From assembly GCA_963713625.1 (NCBI GenBank), contig CAVQMN010000005.1:124001-188000 (forward strand): a stretch of DNA of 64,000 nucleotides, written 5' to 3'. The position numbers and the translations under genes were made by a program. This document shows positions 42,852-52,258 of this stretch, piece after piece. The notes under the pieces were generated by a model that was given only the letters and a program-made list of their open reading frames with translations, was not told the DNA's origin and ran no database searches. This stretch comes from Bog-756 sp963713625. GTDB taxonomy: Bacteria; Actinomycetota; Acidimicrobiia; Acidimicrobiales; RAAP-2. Each line of letters begins with the position of its first letter. The stretch's first letter is position 1.

Positions 42852-45020
42852 ATGGCCCAAACGAACCAGGGTTTTTCTCCGAGGATGGTCGACAGTCTTG
42901 TTGATGCCCTCGTGGTCATCGATGCGAGCGGCCGAATCATCTATGCCAACCCTGCTCTTGGTCGGCTCCTCGACTGGCCGGTCGAAGATCTCTTCGGCGT
43001 TCAGTTCAAGGCGATGCTCCCCGAGCGCACGCGCGGTCCCTACTCTGTCGAGTTCGAACGTTGGATGGATTCTGATCCCCCCCTCCGCAGTCCCGGCCCG
43101 CGCCGAATTGACATGCTCACCGCCGATGGATCTGAGCTTCCGGTCGACGTGGCCACGTTCCTGGTGGCTCCAGACCAAGGTCCCCGATTGGTCGTCGCCG
43201 CCCTCTGGGACGTGCATCTTCGCGTCGACTTCGATCGATTTCAACGAGTTGCCGACGATCTGATGGTATTTCTCGCTGGAGCCTCGGGGACCGCGGAACA
43301 GGTCGTCTCCGACCTGTTGGGGATCATCGCCGGCAGTCTCGATTTTGATTTCGCCACGGCGTGGCGATGGGACGATGAACAAGACCTGCTGGTGTGCGAG
43401 TACACATGGTGCCAAGAGGGATCCGCGTGTGCCGCTCTACGGGAGGCTTCCGTCGGCATGACCGTCAGGGCGAAAGAAGGTCTGGCCGGGCTGGTGGCTG
43501 ATACGAACACGCCGCGCTGGTTCGGGGACCTGACACAAGCCCCATACCTCAGACGCCACGACGCCATCGTGCAGGATGGCATGCAGAGCGCCTTTATCTT
43601 TCCCATCCGCACCAAGGAGCATCTGGTCGGTGTCATCGAACTCTTCGGCAGGACCAGGGGCAGACCTGACGGTGCGCTGTTCGATGCGATCGCCGCAGTT
43701 GGCGCACGTCTCGGGGAGTTCATCGAACGGCTGGAACTGGAGGAGCAACGCAAAGATCTTCTGGTGCGGTTGGAACAGGCCACCGTACGGCAGGCGTTTC
43801 TCCTGGAGGCCAGTTTGGCCCTGGCTCAAGCGGACAGCTTCAAGGAGACGATTCACAGGCTCGGCGAAGTTGCGGTTCCCACCCTCGGAGATATCTGCCT
43901 GATCGATGTCGTTACCCAGGATGGGAGTCTTGAGCGATTGACGGCACGTCATGCGGATATCCGCCTCCAGGACTCCACTGACCGGCTCCTTGCCCACCCA
44001 CCGGATATCTCCGGGACCCACCCGGCCGCCCTGGCCGTGCGCACCGGCGTGCCCCAGTGGTCTACTGACATGGACAAGGCGTTCATGACGGCGACGACTG
44101 ACGGGCGCGAGCACTTCGAACTCACCCAGACGCTCGGCTTCCGATCGTTTGTGTCAGTGCCGCTGATCGCCGACGAGGAGACGATCGGGGCACTCACAGT
44201 CGTGACCACCGCAGTGGACGGCTCCTTCGGCGGGGGAGAGCTCCAGCTCACCGAGGATCTGGCCCGACAGGTGGCGAAGGTGGTTGAGCGGGCCCGATCG
44301 CTTGACGAGCAATCGATGATCGCTCGGCGTTTGCAGGAGAGCCTCCTGCCTAGTCATGTGGTCCAGTCGGACAGCGTGGATTTGGCAGTGCGTTATGAGG
44401 CGTTTGGACGGGGGGCGCAGGTCGGTGGGGACTTCTATGACGTCATCCCGCTCTCGACCAATCGACTCGCACTGGTCATCGGTGACGTCGAAGGTCATGA
44501 CATGGCTGCGGCGACGGTCATGGGTCAGCTCAGAAACGCGATGCGCGCCTATTTCTTACTGGAAGACGATCCGGGGGCGATCCTTGCGCTGCTCGACTCC
44601 TTTCTGGCCGAGCAGGCAACGGATCGGTTCGCCACGACAGCCTTGCTGGTATTGGACACTGACAGCGGTGAGATCACCTGTGCCTCAGCGGGGCATCCGG
44701 CCCCAGTGGTTTGCAGCCGCGCTGGCTCATTCGCGCCTCTGGCGCTCGTGCCTGGGCCGCCGATTGGGATTGGGGGCGGAAGCTTCCCCGTCGAACGAGC
44801 TCATCTTTCACCGCTGGACGTCGTTGTGTTCTACACCGACGGCCTGCTCGAAATCGGTCGCCCGGACCACGCGGGTCAGCTGGAGCGCCTCGGTGAGGTC
44901 ATCGGTGCCAACGCGGACAAACCCTGTGATGCGATAGCAGACCGTCTTCTGCAATCGCTGACTCAGCGCTCCCGACGGGTCGACGATGTGGCGTTGATTG
45001 TCACCAATTGGATCGGGTGA
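42852..45020 (+). CDS. PAS-GAF-GAF-PP2C (RsbU/SpoIIE-like) phosphatase
   Basis: A 722-residue protein. A PAS domain (about 13-125; VDALVVIDASGRIIYANPAL), two GAF domains (about 137-298 and 320-480) and a C-terminal PP2C/SpoIIE domain (about 500-720) with QVGGDFYDVIP, VIGDVEGHDMAA, TCASAGHPAP and VVFYTDGLLEI, the metal-binding Asp residues of the family. Such enzymes dephosphorylate anti-anti-sigma factors in answer to light, redox or small-molecule signals. The start MAQTNQGFSPRM was chosen because the PAS begins soon after. There is no transmembrane helix. Confidence 0.9.
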   Translation: MAQTNQGFSPRMVDSLVDALVVIDASGRIIYANPALGRLLDWPVEDLFGVQFKAMLPERTRGPYSVEFERWMDSDPPLRSPGPRRIDMLTADGSELPVDVATFLVAPDQGPRLVVAALWDVHLRVDFDRFQRVADDLMVFLAGASGTAEQVVSDLLGIIAGSLDFDFATAWRWDDEQDLLVCEYTWCQEGSACAALREASVGMTVRAKEGLAGLVADTNTPRWFGDLTQAPYLRRHDAIVQDGMQSAFIFPIRTKEHLVGVIELFGRTRGRPDGALFDAIAAVGARLGEFIERLELEEQRKDLLVRLEQATVRQAFLLEASLALAQADSFKETIHRLGEVAVPTLGDICLIDVVTQDGSLERLTARHADIRLQDSTDRLLAHPPDISGTHPAALAVRTGVPQWSTDMDKAFMTATTDGREHFELTQTLGFRSFVSVPLIADEETIGALTVVTTAVDGSFGGGELQLTEDLARQVAKVVERARSLDEQSMIARRLQESLLPSHVVQSDSVDLAVRYEAFGRGAQVGGDFYDVIPLSTNRLALVIGDVEGHDMAAATVMGQLRNAMRAYFLLEDDPGAILALLDSFLAEQATDRFATTALLVLDTDSGEITCASAGHPAPVVCSRAGSFAPLALVPGPPIGIGGGSFPVERAHLSPLDVVVFYTDGLLEIGRPDHAGQLERLGEVIGANADKPCDAIADRLLQSLTQRSRRVDDVALIVTNWIG

Positions 45021-45343
45021 TTCGTCGTTGTGCGCATCGGACGGCATCTCCGGCCGCAAGAGGAGACGCCATTCTCAGAGCGGAGCACTCCCCGGAGGAC
45101 GTATGTGAAGGGTTCACAGCCCGGGTACCCCACGATGCGGCACCGCTCAGCCGCCCACAGCTGCACCGTCGGTCCCTGCAGCCTCTGGCCGGGGATCGAC
45201 CTCGCGTTCGGGCCCGACTCCCCTTCGGAACTCGGGTCCCGAGCCGTCCGGGGTCCAGCCTGAAACTGTGGTCGGAGCCCAGCGGTCCCGGACCGGGCCC
45301 GGGCCAGGGGCGCCAATGACTGAACGACCCTGGCGCCCTCGAT
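45021..45343. other. 323-bp convergent spacer with a weak hairpin
   Basis: Between the phosphatase and the pabB-pabC stops there is no recognised gene. GGGCGCCA (45308-45315) can pair with TGGCGCCC (45331-45338) around a 15-nt loop, a possible bidirectional terminator. Confidence 0.35.
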
Positions 45344-47288
45344 TCAACAGGAGCAGTTGGGTCGAATGTCGGCAGCCCGCCAACCGCGCAGTGAGCTGAG
45401 GGTGGCCACCGCCTCCGCCTCACGCAAGTCGTCGACCGTCATCACCCGCTCGGTGAGGGCACCGGCGGCCAGGAGCCGCGCCCGCTCGATGCCTGGCAGC
45501 AGGCCGCAGTGGAGGGCCGGGGTTTGCCACTGGCCAGCCAGTCGGACGGCCAGGTTGGCCCGGGTGGTTTCGGTGATCTCGCCTCGTTCGTTGACCAGAA
45601 CCACGTCGTCGCTTCGATGCCGTCGAGCCCTTTCCTCGTAGTGGCCGCGATCCGTTGTCTTGTGGAACAGGGCGACGTTCGTCGACTCGACCTGCTCACG
45701 GTCCACGCAGAGCTGATGCACCATCGACGGGTCGTCGCTCTCGAGCGCCGATGTCGTCACTTCGATGGTGCCGTCCGGGTGGAGGACCAGGCGGACGCGC
45801 CTCGGGTCGGCCAAGCCGGCGACGGCGTCTCTGACGAGGCCCTCGGCGTCCACCGGAGCCGGAAGGTCGAAGTAGTCGGCGGAGGCGGCCAGACGGGCGA
45901 GGTGGTCTCCGAGATTGCGGACGGCACCCCCGTCGACCAGGGGGTCGAAGCCCATTGTCTCGATCAGCCCACAGCCGACGCCGATGGTTTGTTGTCCGCC
46001 CACCAAAGCCTTGGTCTTGACCAGCACCTCTTCCCACTCGGAGTGTGGCGAGGAGTCCCAGGTGATGCCACCCCCTGACCCGTACTCGACCAGCTGACGG
46101 CCCTTGTCCACCACCGCGGTACGGATGGCGACGGCGAAACGGGCAGACACACCGTTCGGTTTCGGGTGATGGGAAGGGTCGGGTCGGATCAGCCCCACCG
46201 CTCCGCAGTAGACCCCCCGGGGCGCTTGTTCGAGGTCGGCGATGATGGCCATTGAAGAAACCTTGGGAGCACCTGTGACCGAGGCGCACGGGAACAGCGC
46301 TCGGAACAGGTCGGTCAGCCCGACCTCGGGCCGAGCCGTGGCGGTGACCGTTGATGTGAGCTGCCAGAGTGTGGGGTGCCGTTCGACCTGCCACAAGCAG
46401 GGAACCGCCACGCTGCCGGTTGCCGCGATACGCCCCATATCGTTGCGCAGCAGGTCGACGACCATCACGTTCTCGGCCCGTTCTTTGGTCGATGCCGCCA
46501 GCGCTGTCGCCGCGCTCCGCATCCTCCGCTGCCCACCGGCCTCTCGGTGCTGTGCCCTTCATGGGGCGTGTCGTGAGGTGATGAGACGAGAGGTCGAAGA
46601 ACAGCTCGGGTGATCCGCAGGCGACCGCCCACTCCGTGGTCTCCAGATAGGCGTGGTAGCCGCCGTTATGACCGGCCACCAGCCGGGAGTAGAGGTCGAA
46701 TGGGTCGTCGGTCGTGACCCACGGCCGACGGAACCGGCCGGTGTGGTTCACCAGGTACGCGTCGCCGTCGGCAATTGCCCCACGGATGGTGTCGACATCC
46801 TCCGCATGGGTCGCCGCATCGAGATCGCACCGCCAGGGGGTGTCGTCAGACGGAACCGCTTCGCTGGCCTCTCGGTGTCCCTCGACAGGCCGGGACTCCG
46901 CAAAGAGGCCGAACCAGGCCAATGGGAGGGACGGGATCGTCTGGCCCGGTGGCGAACCGGTCCTGACCCGGAACGCCCCGTCGAACGCCGGCGCGGCCTC
47001 GTAGGCCACAAAGCCGGCGGCGTACCACCCCTGCCGGGCCGCCGCCTCTGCCTCGGCAAGCACGGCGGCGACGTCTGAGACCTTCCACGCTTCGATCTGG
47101 CCCTGGGGAGAGAGAAGCTCGAGGCCGCCCTCGCCTGTGGCCGTGTGGTCGATCCGGCCGCGAATGATCCGTCGGGTTGCAGCGCTCAGCTTCTCGGCCC
47201 CTTGTCGGTGTGGGTGTGGAGATCGAGCCAGAGCCTCTTGGTCTCCACCATGGGCAGGGAGTCGAACGTTGATGCCCCCTGCGTCCAT
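45344..47288 (-). pseudogene. pabB: PabB-PabC fusion (aminodeoxychorismate synthase-lyase) with a frameshift
   Basis: The N-terminal half in one frame reads GWYAAGFVAYEAAPAFDGAF, DDPFDLYSRLVAGHNGGYHA and SPELFFDLSSHHLTTRPMKG and then RWAAED. The chorismate-binding core continues in the next frame from about 46522: TALAASTKERAENVMVVDLL, LFPCASVTGAPKVSSM, VEYGSGGGITWDSS. A PabC-like lyase domain follows (about 160 residues, EITETTRANLAVRL, LHCGLLPGIERARLL). One extra base near 46525 separates the halves. If genuine, folate synthesis would need another copy. The start at 47288 (MDAGGINVR) is uncertain. Confidence 0.82.
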
Positions 47289-47293
47289 GCCAT
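47186..47293 (-). CDS. 35-codon ORF with strong ribosome site before pabB
   Basis: AGGAGG stands 7 nt before an ATG at 47293 that begins MAWTQGASTFDSLPMVETKR and ends at TGA after 35 codons, inside the upstream part of pabB in another frame. The site is the best ribosome binding sequence near pabB, so the peptide could be a leader, or the pabB N-terminus may itself be frameshifted. Either reading is uncertain. Confidence 0.3.
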   Translation of the reverse strand: MAWTQGASTFDSLPMVETKRLWLDLHTHTDKGPRS

Positions 47294-47631
47294 GGAATTT
47301 CCTCCTATCACGATGCGAGGTGTATCCCCCCGGAGCGCCCGAGAGCTTTGCCCAACGAGAGAGGAGGAAGTTCGCCGATGCACGAGCTTCCCCGGCTGGA
47401 CCACGCCGGGAACCGGGACCCGCCTCCGTTCTCGGCTGGAACCCGAAGACGGCGACCTTGGCGATCCCCGCACACAGTAGACGTGGACTGCCGGGACGGT
47501 TTGCCGCTCTCCTCTTCGGCTGCCCGGGCCGCCCTCCGACGACGTGATCCTCGGCTCCGGGGACCACGGTTCGCCCCCGGTGGGCCTGGCGGGCTCGATG
47601 GGTGGCTTCTGCCCGTGACCAGGGCCCACCT
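47294..47631. other. 338-bp spacer before pabB
   Basis: No gene with recognisable sequence. It lies between the DisA-like gene stop and the pabB ribosome site, both on the minus strand. A promoter for pabB is expected but I cannot define one. Confidence 0.35.
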
Positions 47632-48591
47632 TCAACTCCCTCGGCGCGAGCTCCCGAGCACGTTGCCGTTCCGGAGCATGGAGACCGGCCCGTCTTCGCT
47701 GACCGCCACGACGGTGGCCAGTGGGTCGTCGTGGCTATACCGTCGACCCGAGGTGTGCCGGGTACCCCCGAAGGCCTCGACGACGGCTTCTGAAGCAGCA
47801 CTGGGTATGAGTCGCACGCCGAGGCGGCGCAGGGCTCCTTCGGCATCGAACATGGCCGCGCCGTCGATTTGGCCCAGGGCGTGGCGCAGCGGCGCGAGGT
47901 GCGATGCCCGTCGGATCTGGAGGGGCAGAGGGGTCGGGAGCCGCTCCTCGACGGGAGGGCCCGGATCGTCGTGCGGTCGGTAGATGAGCAGCGCGCCGAT
48001 TCCGAGGGATCCCAGGTCGTGCACGGCGAACTCCAGCATGGCCCGGAGGATCTCGAACTCGGCAGGCTTCCCGGAGGTGGTGTCCGGAGTGATCCAACTG
48101 TCGACCGGCGGCTCGCGGTGCCAACTGAGCCCATTCCATCGAAGGACCCCGAAATTCCCGACGACCCGGACCGAACCGGCCGGATGGCGCTGGACGATGG
48201 TGGCTTCGAGCACCTTGGCCATCACCACCAGGTCCCGCTCCGACCCCGCCGGGCGATCGAGCACCATCCATTCGGTGGTGCCGTCACTGCGCCGTAGGAG
48301 CCAGCTCGAGAGTCCATCGGCGAAGCGACGGGCGGCAGGAAGGGGCTGGCGATCAAGGGGCTGGCGCGAGATGTCGAGCTGGGTTCCCGCCGACCAGACG
48401 GTGGGATCGGACGCCGGGTCCAAAATGGTGCCGCTGCTGACGATCCGGCGTTCATGAACGGGTGGACGGAGCGCGAGATCGATCTCCTCGACCAGCATGG
48501 ACCGGTATCCGGCGCTGCCGCCCGGCTCCAGCCCGCTCTCCTCGAGTTCCTCGGCAAGACGCTGGAGCCGACGGGGTTGCTGTTCAGCCAT
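47632..48591 (-). CDS. DisA_N-like (diadenylate-cyclase fold) protein
   Basis: A 319-residue protein. The C-terminal 130 residues resemble the DisA_N domain: SLGIGALLIYRPHDD, the DGA motif in QIDGAAMFDAEGALRRL, and GGTRHTSGRRYSHDDPLATV in place of the usual RHRAA, followed by VAVSEDGPVSMLRNGNVL. The N-terminal 190 residues are not part of DisA (GNFGVLRWNGLSWHREPPVD). It has no DisA helical or DNA-binding domain. The altered RHR motif leaves c-di-AMP synthesis in doubt; it may bind rather than make nucleotide. It diverges from the metal-binding lipoprotein gene. Confidence 0.72.
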   Translation of the reverse strand: MAEQQPRRLQRLAEELEESGLEPGGSAGYRSMLVEEIDLALRPPVHERRIVSSGTILDPASDPTVWSAGTQLDISRQPLDRQPLPAARRFADGLSSWLLRRSDGTTEWMVLDRPAGSERDLVVMAKVLEATIVQRHPAGSVRVVGNFGVLRWNGLSWHREPPVDSWITPDTTSGKPAEFEILRAMLEFAVHDLGSLGIGALLIYRPHDDPGPPVEERLPTPLPLQIRRASHLAPLRHALGQIDGAAMFDAEGALRRLGVRLIPSAASEAVVEAFGGTRHTSGRRYSHDDPLATVVAVSEDGPVSMLRNGNVLGSSRRGS

Positions 48592-48635
48592 GAGACCGGA
48601 CGCTACCGGGAGCGGCTCTCGCCAATCTCAGTTGT

Positions 48636-48654
48636 AATGAGACTCAGTCTCATT
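48636..48654. promoter_or_regulatory. Fur/Zur-type palindrome
   Basis: AATGAGAC-TCA-GTCTCATT is a perfect 8-bp inverted repeat with 3-bp centre, in the 86-bp spacer between the divergent DisA-like gene and the metal-binding lipoprotein gene. Its length and position fit an operator for a Fur-family metal regulator (Zur or Mur). Both genes could be controlled from it. Confidence 0.65.
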
Positions 48655-48677
48655 CTAGGTTGCTGGGATGACGATCG

Positions 48678-49625
48678 GTGAGCACACGAGCAGGTCCCTC
48701 CTCCGGGCCGGCCGGCTGGGCACTTGTGGCTATGACGATCGGTCTTCTGGCCCTCCTGTCGACCAGTTGTTCGAACCCGCGGTTGACGGCCAAGCCCGGT
48801 GTCATCCTGGCGGTCGGGGCGGAGAACCAGTACGCCAATGTGCTCGCTCAGATCGGTGGCCCGTATGTCTCGGTTTCTTCCATCCTCGACAATCCGAACA
48901 CCGACCCCCACACTTTTGAGGCAAGCACAACTGTGGCCGAGGAGGTGAGCGCGGCCCAGCTGATCGTGCAGAACGGGGTGGGCTACGACAGCTTCATGGA
49001 CAAGATCGAGGCCGCGACCCCCAATCCCAATCGCAAGGTCATCGTGGCCCAGCACATCCTCGATCTGCCCGACAGCACTCCGAACCCGCACGTCTGGTAC
49101 GACCCGAAAACCATGCCGGCGGTGGCCAAGGCCATGGCTCACGATCTGTCTGAGCTCGATCCCAGCCACAGCCGCTACTTCCAATCGAGGCTGACGTCCT
49201 TCGACGCCTCCCTCCAACCCTGGTCCGCCGCCATCGCCAGCTTCAGGGCCACCTACGGCGGTACGCCCGTCGCCGTCACCGAGCCGGTGGCCGACTACCT
49301 CCTCCAGGCCATGGGAGCCAAGATCCTCACCCCATTCGTCTTTCAGGCCGACATCATGAACGGCGTCGATCCCTCACCGGAGGACGTCACGCTGGAGAAC
49401 GGGTTGTTGACCGGACACCGGGTCAAGGTGTTCTGCTACAACCAACAGGTGGTCGACTCACTGACGACATCGATTCGAGCGACCGCTCATTCGAACGGCG
49501 TGCCTGTGGTCGGAGTGTACGAGACGATGCCGACCCCTGGCTACGACTACCAATCATGGATGATGGCCGAGGTGGCTGCCATACGAAACGCAGTCGAGCA
49601 CCGGATTTCGACCCAGCATCTTTAG
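48678..49625 (+). CDS. Metal ABC transporter substrate-binding lipoprotein (ZnuA/TroA-like)
   Basis: A 315-residue protein with a GTG start, a signal segment (LVAMTIGLLALLSTSC) and lipobox LSTSC. The solute-binding fold shows NTDPHTFEASTTVAEEVSAA (metal His), NPHVWYDPKTMPAVAKAMAH (second His), VAVTEPVADYLLQAMGAKIL (Glu) and VYETMPTPGYDYQSWM near the end. The cluster A-1 family imports Zn2+ or Mn2+. No permease or ATPase gene lies next to it in this window; the next gene on the other strand is an MFS exporter. The palindrome upstream suggests metal control. Confidence 0.88.
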   Translation: MSTRAGPSSGPAGWALVAMTIGLLALLSTSCSNPRLTAKPGVILAVGAENQYANVLAQIGGPYVSVSSILDNPNTDPHTFEASTTVAEEVSAAQLIVQNGVGYDSFMDKIEAATPNPNRKVIVAQHILDLPDSTPNPHVWYDPKTMPAVAKAMAHDLSELDPSHSRYFQSRLTSFDASLQPWSAAIASFRATYGGTPVAVTEPVADYLLQAMGAKILTPFVFQADIMNGVDPSPEDVTLENGLLTGHRVKVFCYNQQVVDSLTTSIRATAHSNGVPVVGVYETMPTPGYDYQSWMMAEVAAIRNAVEHRISTQHL

Positions 49626-49664
49626 GACAACGGACCCACCGGCGCTCTTCGGCCACTTCCCTCG

Positions 49665-51338
49665 CTACAGGCTCTCCCACCCGGGTCCGGCCGCGGGTGT
49701 GGGTACGTGCGACCCATCGGCGGCAGCCGCTTCGGGCCCGTCGTCGGCGTGGCCGATCGTGCCTTCGCTCGGCCGTTGACCGTTGGTCCGGTCGGTGGCC
49801 ACGAACGCCGTCGTGCGCAGAGGGATCTCTTTGATGAGCCAACTCAGGATGAAGCCGAAGACCACAAAGGGGACGGCGACCAGAAAAGCGGTTTCGACCG
49901 AGTGGCTGAAGGCGCTGACGACAAAGGTTCGCTGGGCGGCGGGAAGATGTTCGATCTGGGCCGGATTGGCGGTCACGTTGGACCCGCTGACCAGCTTGAG
50001 CTCGGCCGCCGTGGCGTGAAGTTTGAGTTGTGAGATCAGGCGGTTGGCGAAGACGGCACCGAGGACGGCCACCCCGAAGGCTCCGCCGATGGTCCGGAAG
50101 AACGTCGCCGTGGCCGTGGCCACCCCCAGCGCGGAGTACGGCACCGCGTTCTGCACGGCGACGACCAGCACCTGCATGACCAGGCCGATGCCGAGCCCGG
50201 TGATGAACATGAAGACCGCAGCTTCCCCGTAGGCAGTATGGGGGCCCAGGTAGGTGAGGGAGTAGAGACCGAGCGCAAGAACGGCTGTCCCCAAGATCGG
50301 GAACACCTTGTAACGCCCGGTGCGGGTCACGATGCGTCCACTCGTGATGAACGTGATGAGCATCCCGCCGATCATGGGCAAGAGCTCGAGGCCGGATACG
50401 GTCGGGGAGGCTCCGTGGACCACCTGGAGATACAGGGGCAGATAGATGATGGCCCCGAACATGGCGAAGCCGATGATGAACCCGACCCCGGAGGTAGCCG
50501 TAAAGGTCCGGTTCTTGAAGAGCCAGAGCGGGATGATGGGCTCGGTGGCCCGAGTCTCCACGAAGCAGAAGATCCCGAGTGACACCAGGGCGACCAGTCC
50601 GGTACCGATGATGACGGGCGAACCCCAGGCATATTCGGAGCCCGCCCAGGTGGTCAGCAAGATGATGCAGGTGACGCCGACGGACAGGAAGGCGGTCCCG
50701 GTCCAGTCGATCTTGTGCTGTACCCGCTTGACCGGGAGGTGGAGCACGGCCGCCACCACGAAGAGGGCCACAATGCCGAGCGGCAGATTGATGTAGAAGA
50801 TCCAGCGCCAGGACAGGTGCTCGGTGAAGAAGCCGCCGAGGAGGGGACCCGCCACGTTGGTGATGCCGAAGACCACACCGAAGTAGCCCATGTACTTGCC
50901 CCGCTGCCGGGCGGGCACCACATCGCCCATGATGGACTGAGCTCCGACCATCAGGCCTCCGGCCCCGATCCCCTGGATGGCCCGGAACGCGATGAGTTCG
51001 GCCATCGACTGGGACAACCCGGACAGTACCGAGCCCGCCAGGAAGATCACGATGGCCAGCTGGAAGAGGGCTTTCCGGCCGTAGAGGTCACCAAGTTTTC
51101 CCCACAGCGGCGTGGAGATACAGGTGGTGAGGAGGTAAGCCGTCACCACCCACGACAGGTGGTTGAGCCCGTGCAGATCGCCGGCGATGGTGGGGAGTGC
51201 GGTCGCCACGATGGTCTGGTCGAGGGCGGCCAGGGCCATCCCCAACATGAGGGCACCGAGGATCACCAGGATCCTGCGGTGCTCAGCGTGGGCAGCCTCC
51301 GCATCCTCATCGGCCGCGACCGTCGTCACCTCACTCAT
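49665..51338 (-). CDS. MFS drug efflux transporter (DHA2/EmrB-QacA type)
   Basis: A 557-residue, 14-helix-type transporter starting MSEVTTVAADEDAEAAHAEH. Motifs are LAALDQTIVATALPTIAGDL (motif D1), LWGKLGDLYGRKALFQ (motif A), FRAIQGIGAGGLMVGAQSIM (motif B) and GPLLGGFFTEHLSWRWIFYI (motif C). The soluble C-terminal 45 residues are Pro/Ala/Asp-rich. It starts inside the end of the upstream MarR gene (8-bp overlap), a regulator-pump pair that likely exports a lipophilic drug. Confidence 0.93.
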   Translation of the reverse strand: MSEVTTVAADEDAEAAHAEHRRILVILGALMLGMALAALDQTIVATALPTIAGDLHGLNHLSWVVTAYLLTTCISTPLWGKLGDLYGRKALFQLAIVIFLAGSVLSGLSQSMAELIAFRAIQGIGAGGLMVGAQSIMGDVVPARQRGKYMGYFGVVFGITNVAGPLLGGFFTEHLSWRWIFYINLPLGIVALFVVAAVLHLPVKRVQHKIDWTGTAFLSVGVTCIILLTTWAGSEYAWGSPVIIGTGLVALVSLGIFCFVETRATEPIIPLWLFKNRTFTATSGVGFIIGFAMFGAIIYLPLYLQVVHGASPTVSGLELLPMIGGMLITFITSGRIVTRTGRYKVFPILGTAVLALGLYSLTYLGPHTAYGEAAVFMFITGLGIGLVMQVLVVAVQNAVPYSALGVATATATFFRTIGGAFGVAVLGAVFANRLISQLKLHATAAELKLVSGSNVTANPAQIEHLPAAQRTFVVSAFSHSVETAFLVAVPFVVFGFILSWLIKEIPLRTTAFVATDRTNGQRPSEGTIGHADDGPEAAAADGSHVPTPAAGPGWESL

Positions 51339-51834
51339 GGGCCTCGTCCAGATCTTGCTCGAGATCCTCCGCGAAGTGACTGAGCAAGTCGGCCAAGGAG
51401 GACAAATCGCGGTCGCTCCAATCCTGCAGGAGCCCTTCGAGCCAGGCTCGGCGGGCCCGACGTACCCGCTCGATGGTCCGACGACCCGCGGGGGTGAGGC
51501 GGATCCTCGAAGCTCGGCGGTCGTCCGGATCGGTCTGGCGGACGACCATCCCATCGCGCTCCAGCTGCTGGACCTTCCGAGTCACGGTCGGGGTGTCGAC
51601 GCCCAGCATCTCCGCGAGGTCGGTGACTCGGAGGGAATCGCCTTTGCCGGACAGCTTGAAGAGCAGGGTGGCTCCGGCCCGGTCGAGCCGGACGCCCGCC
51701 AATCGCAGCAGGCGCTCGTGCAGGCGGACCTGGGTGATCGACCGGGCAACGGTCTGCAGGGCCTCGTCAAAGCGGTCGACATTGCCGGCCCCCGGGCCAG
51801 ACTCGACCGCAGGACCAATAGTTGCTTTCAGCAC
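51331..51834 (-). CDS. MarR-family regulator of the efflux pump
   Basis: A 167-residue regulator with a GTG start. The helix-turn-helix and wing read LRVTDLAEMLGVDTPTVTRK, VQQLERDGMVVRQTDPDDRR and ASRIRLTPAGRRTIERVRRA. Its last codons overlap the pump gene start, so they form one operon, and it very likely represses it. No clear palindrome is visible in the 85-bp spacer before the GTG. Confidence 0.92.
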   Translation of the reverse strand: MLKATIGPAVESGPGAGNVDRFDEALQTVARSITQVRLHERLLRLAGVRLDRAGATLLFKLSGKGDSLRVTDLAEMLGVDTPTVTRKVQQLERDGMVVRQTDPDDRRASRIRLTPAGRRTIERVRRARRAWLEGLLQDWSDRDLSSLADLLSHFAEDLEQDLDEAHE

Positions 51835-51919
51835 ACAATCATTCTACCAGCCAGCTCGGGTGCCGGATCCGGACCGGCCGAGCCCGTGATCCAGCCGAAC
51901 ACCGCCGGCCATCGGTGCC

Positions 51920-52207
51920 CTATTCCGCCACATGGAACTCGATGCGATAGAGGAGCGTTTCATCATGGATCGGCCCGGCATGGGCCGCCCGTCGGCGAAG
52001 AGCCTCGAGATCTGTCTCGCCGGCTTGGCGGACGTCGATCTTGTCGATTGACGAGAAGGGAACCAGCTCGACCGAGTCGACCTCGATCTGGCCGGCACCC
52101 ACTGGGTAGCGGCCACCAGGTTTCACCTTGGGCCGTCGCCACAGCCGGAAGGTCAGCGTTATGTCACCGGCGAGCACGTGCGCACGAAGTTCCCGACTGA
52201 ACTCCAT
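51920..52207 (-). CDS. ASCH-domain protein
   Basis: A 95-residue protein with ITLTFRLWRRPKVKPGGRYP, the GxKxxxxR-like signature of ASCH domains, then AGQIEVDSVELVPFSSIDKI. ASCH domains have a beta-barrel related to PUA and bind RNA or modified nucleotides. It lies between the MarR/MFS pair and fabH, 51 bp after the fabH stop and on the same strand, and may be cotranscribed with it. Confidence 0.8.
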   Translation of the reverse strand: MEFSRELRAHVLAGDITLTFRLWRRPKVKPGGRYPVGAGQIEVDSVELVPFSSIDKIDVRQAGETDLEALRRRAAHAGPIHDETLLYRIEFHVAE

Positions 52208-52258
52208 GGTCGGAACGTTACGACAATCGGTGGAGGGTATCTCAGGAGCCTGATGTTC

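Noticed and set aside
47632..48134. Start of the pabB frame placed at 48134, giving a single 812-codon protein
   Set aside because: The part before 47288 overlaps the DisA-like gene in another frame and shows no conserved sequence.
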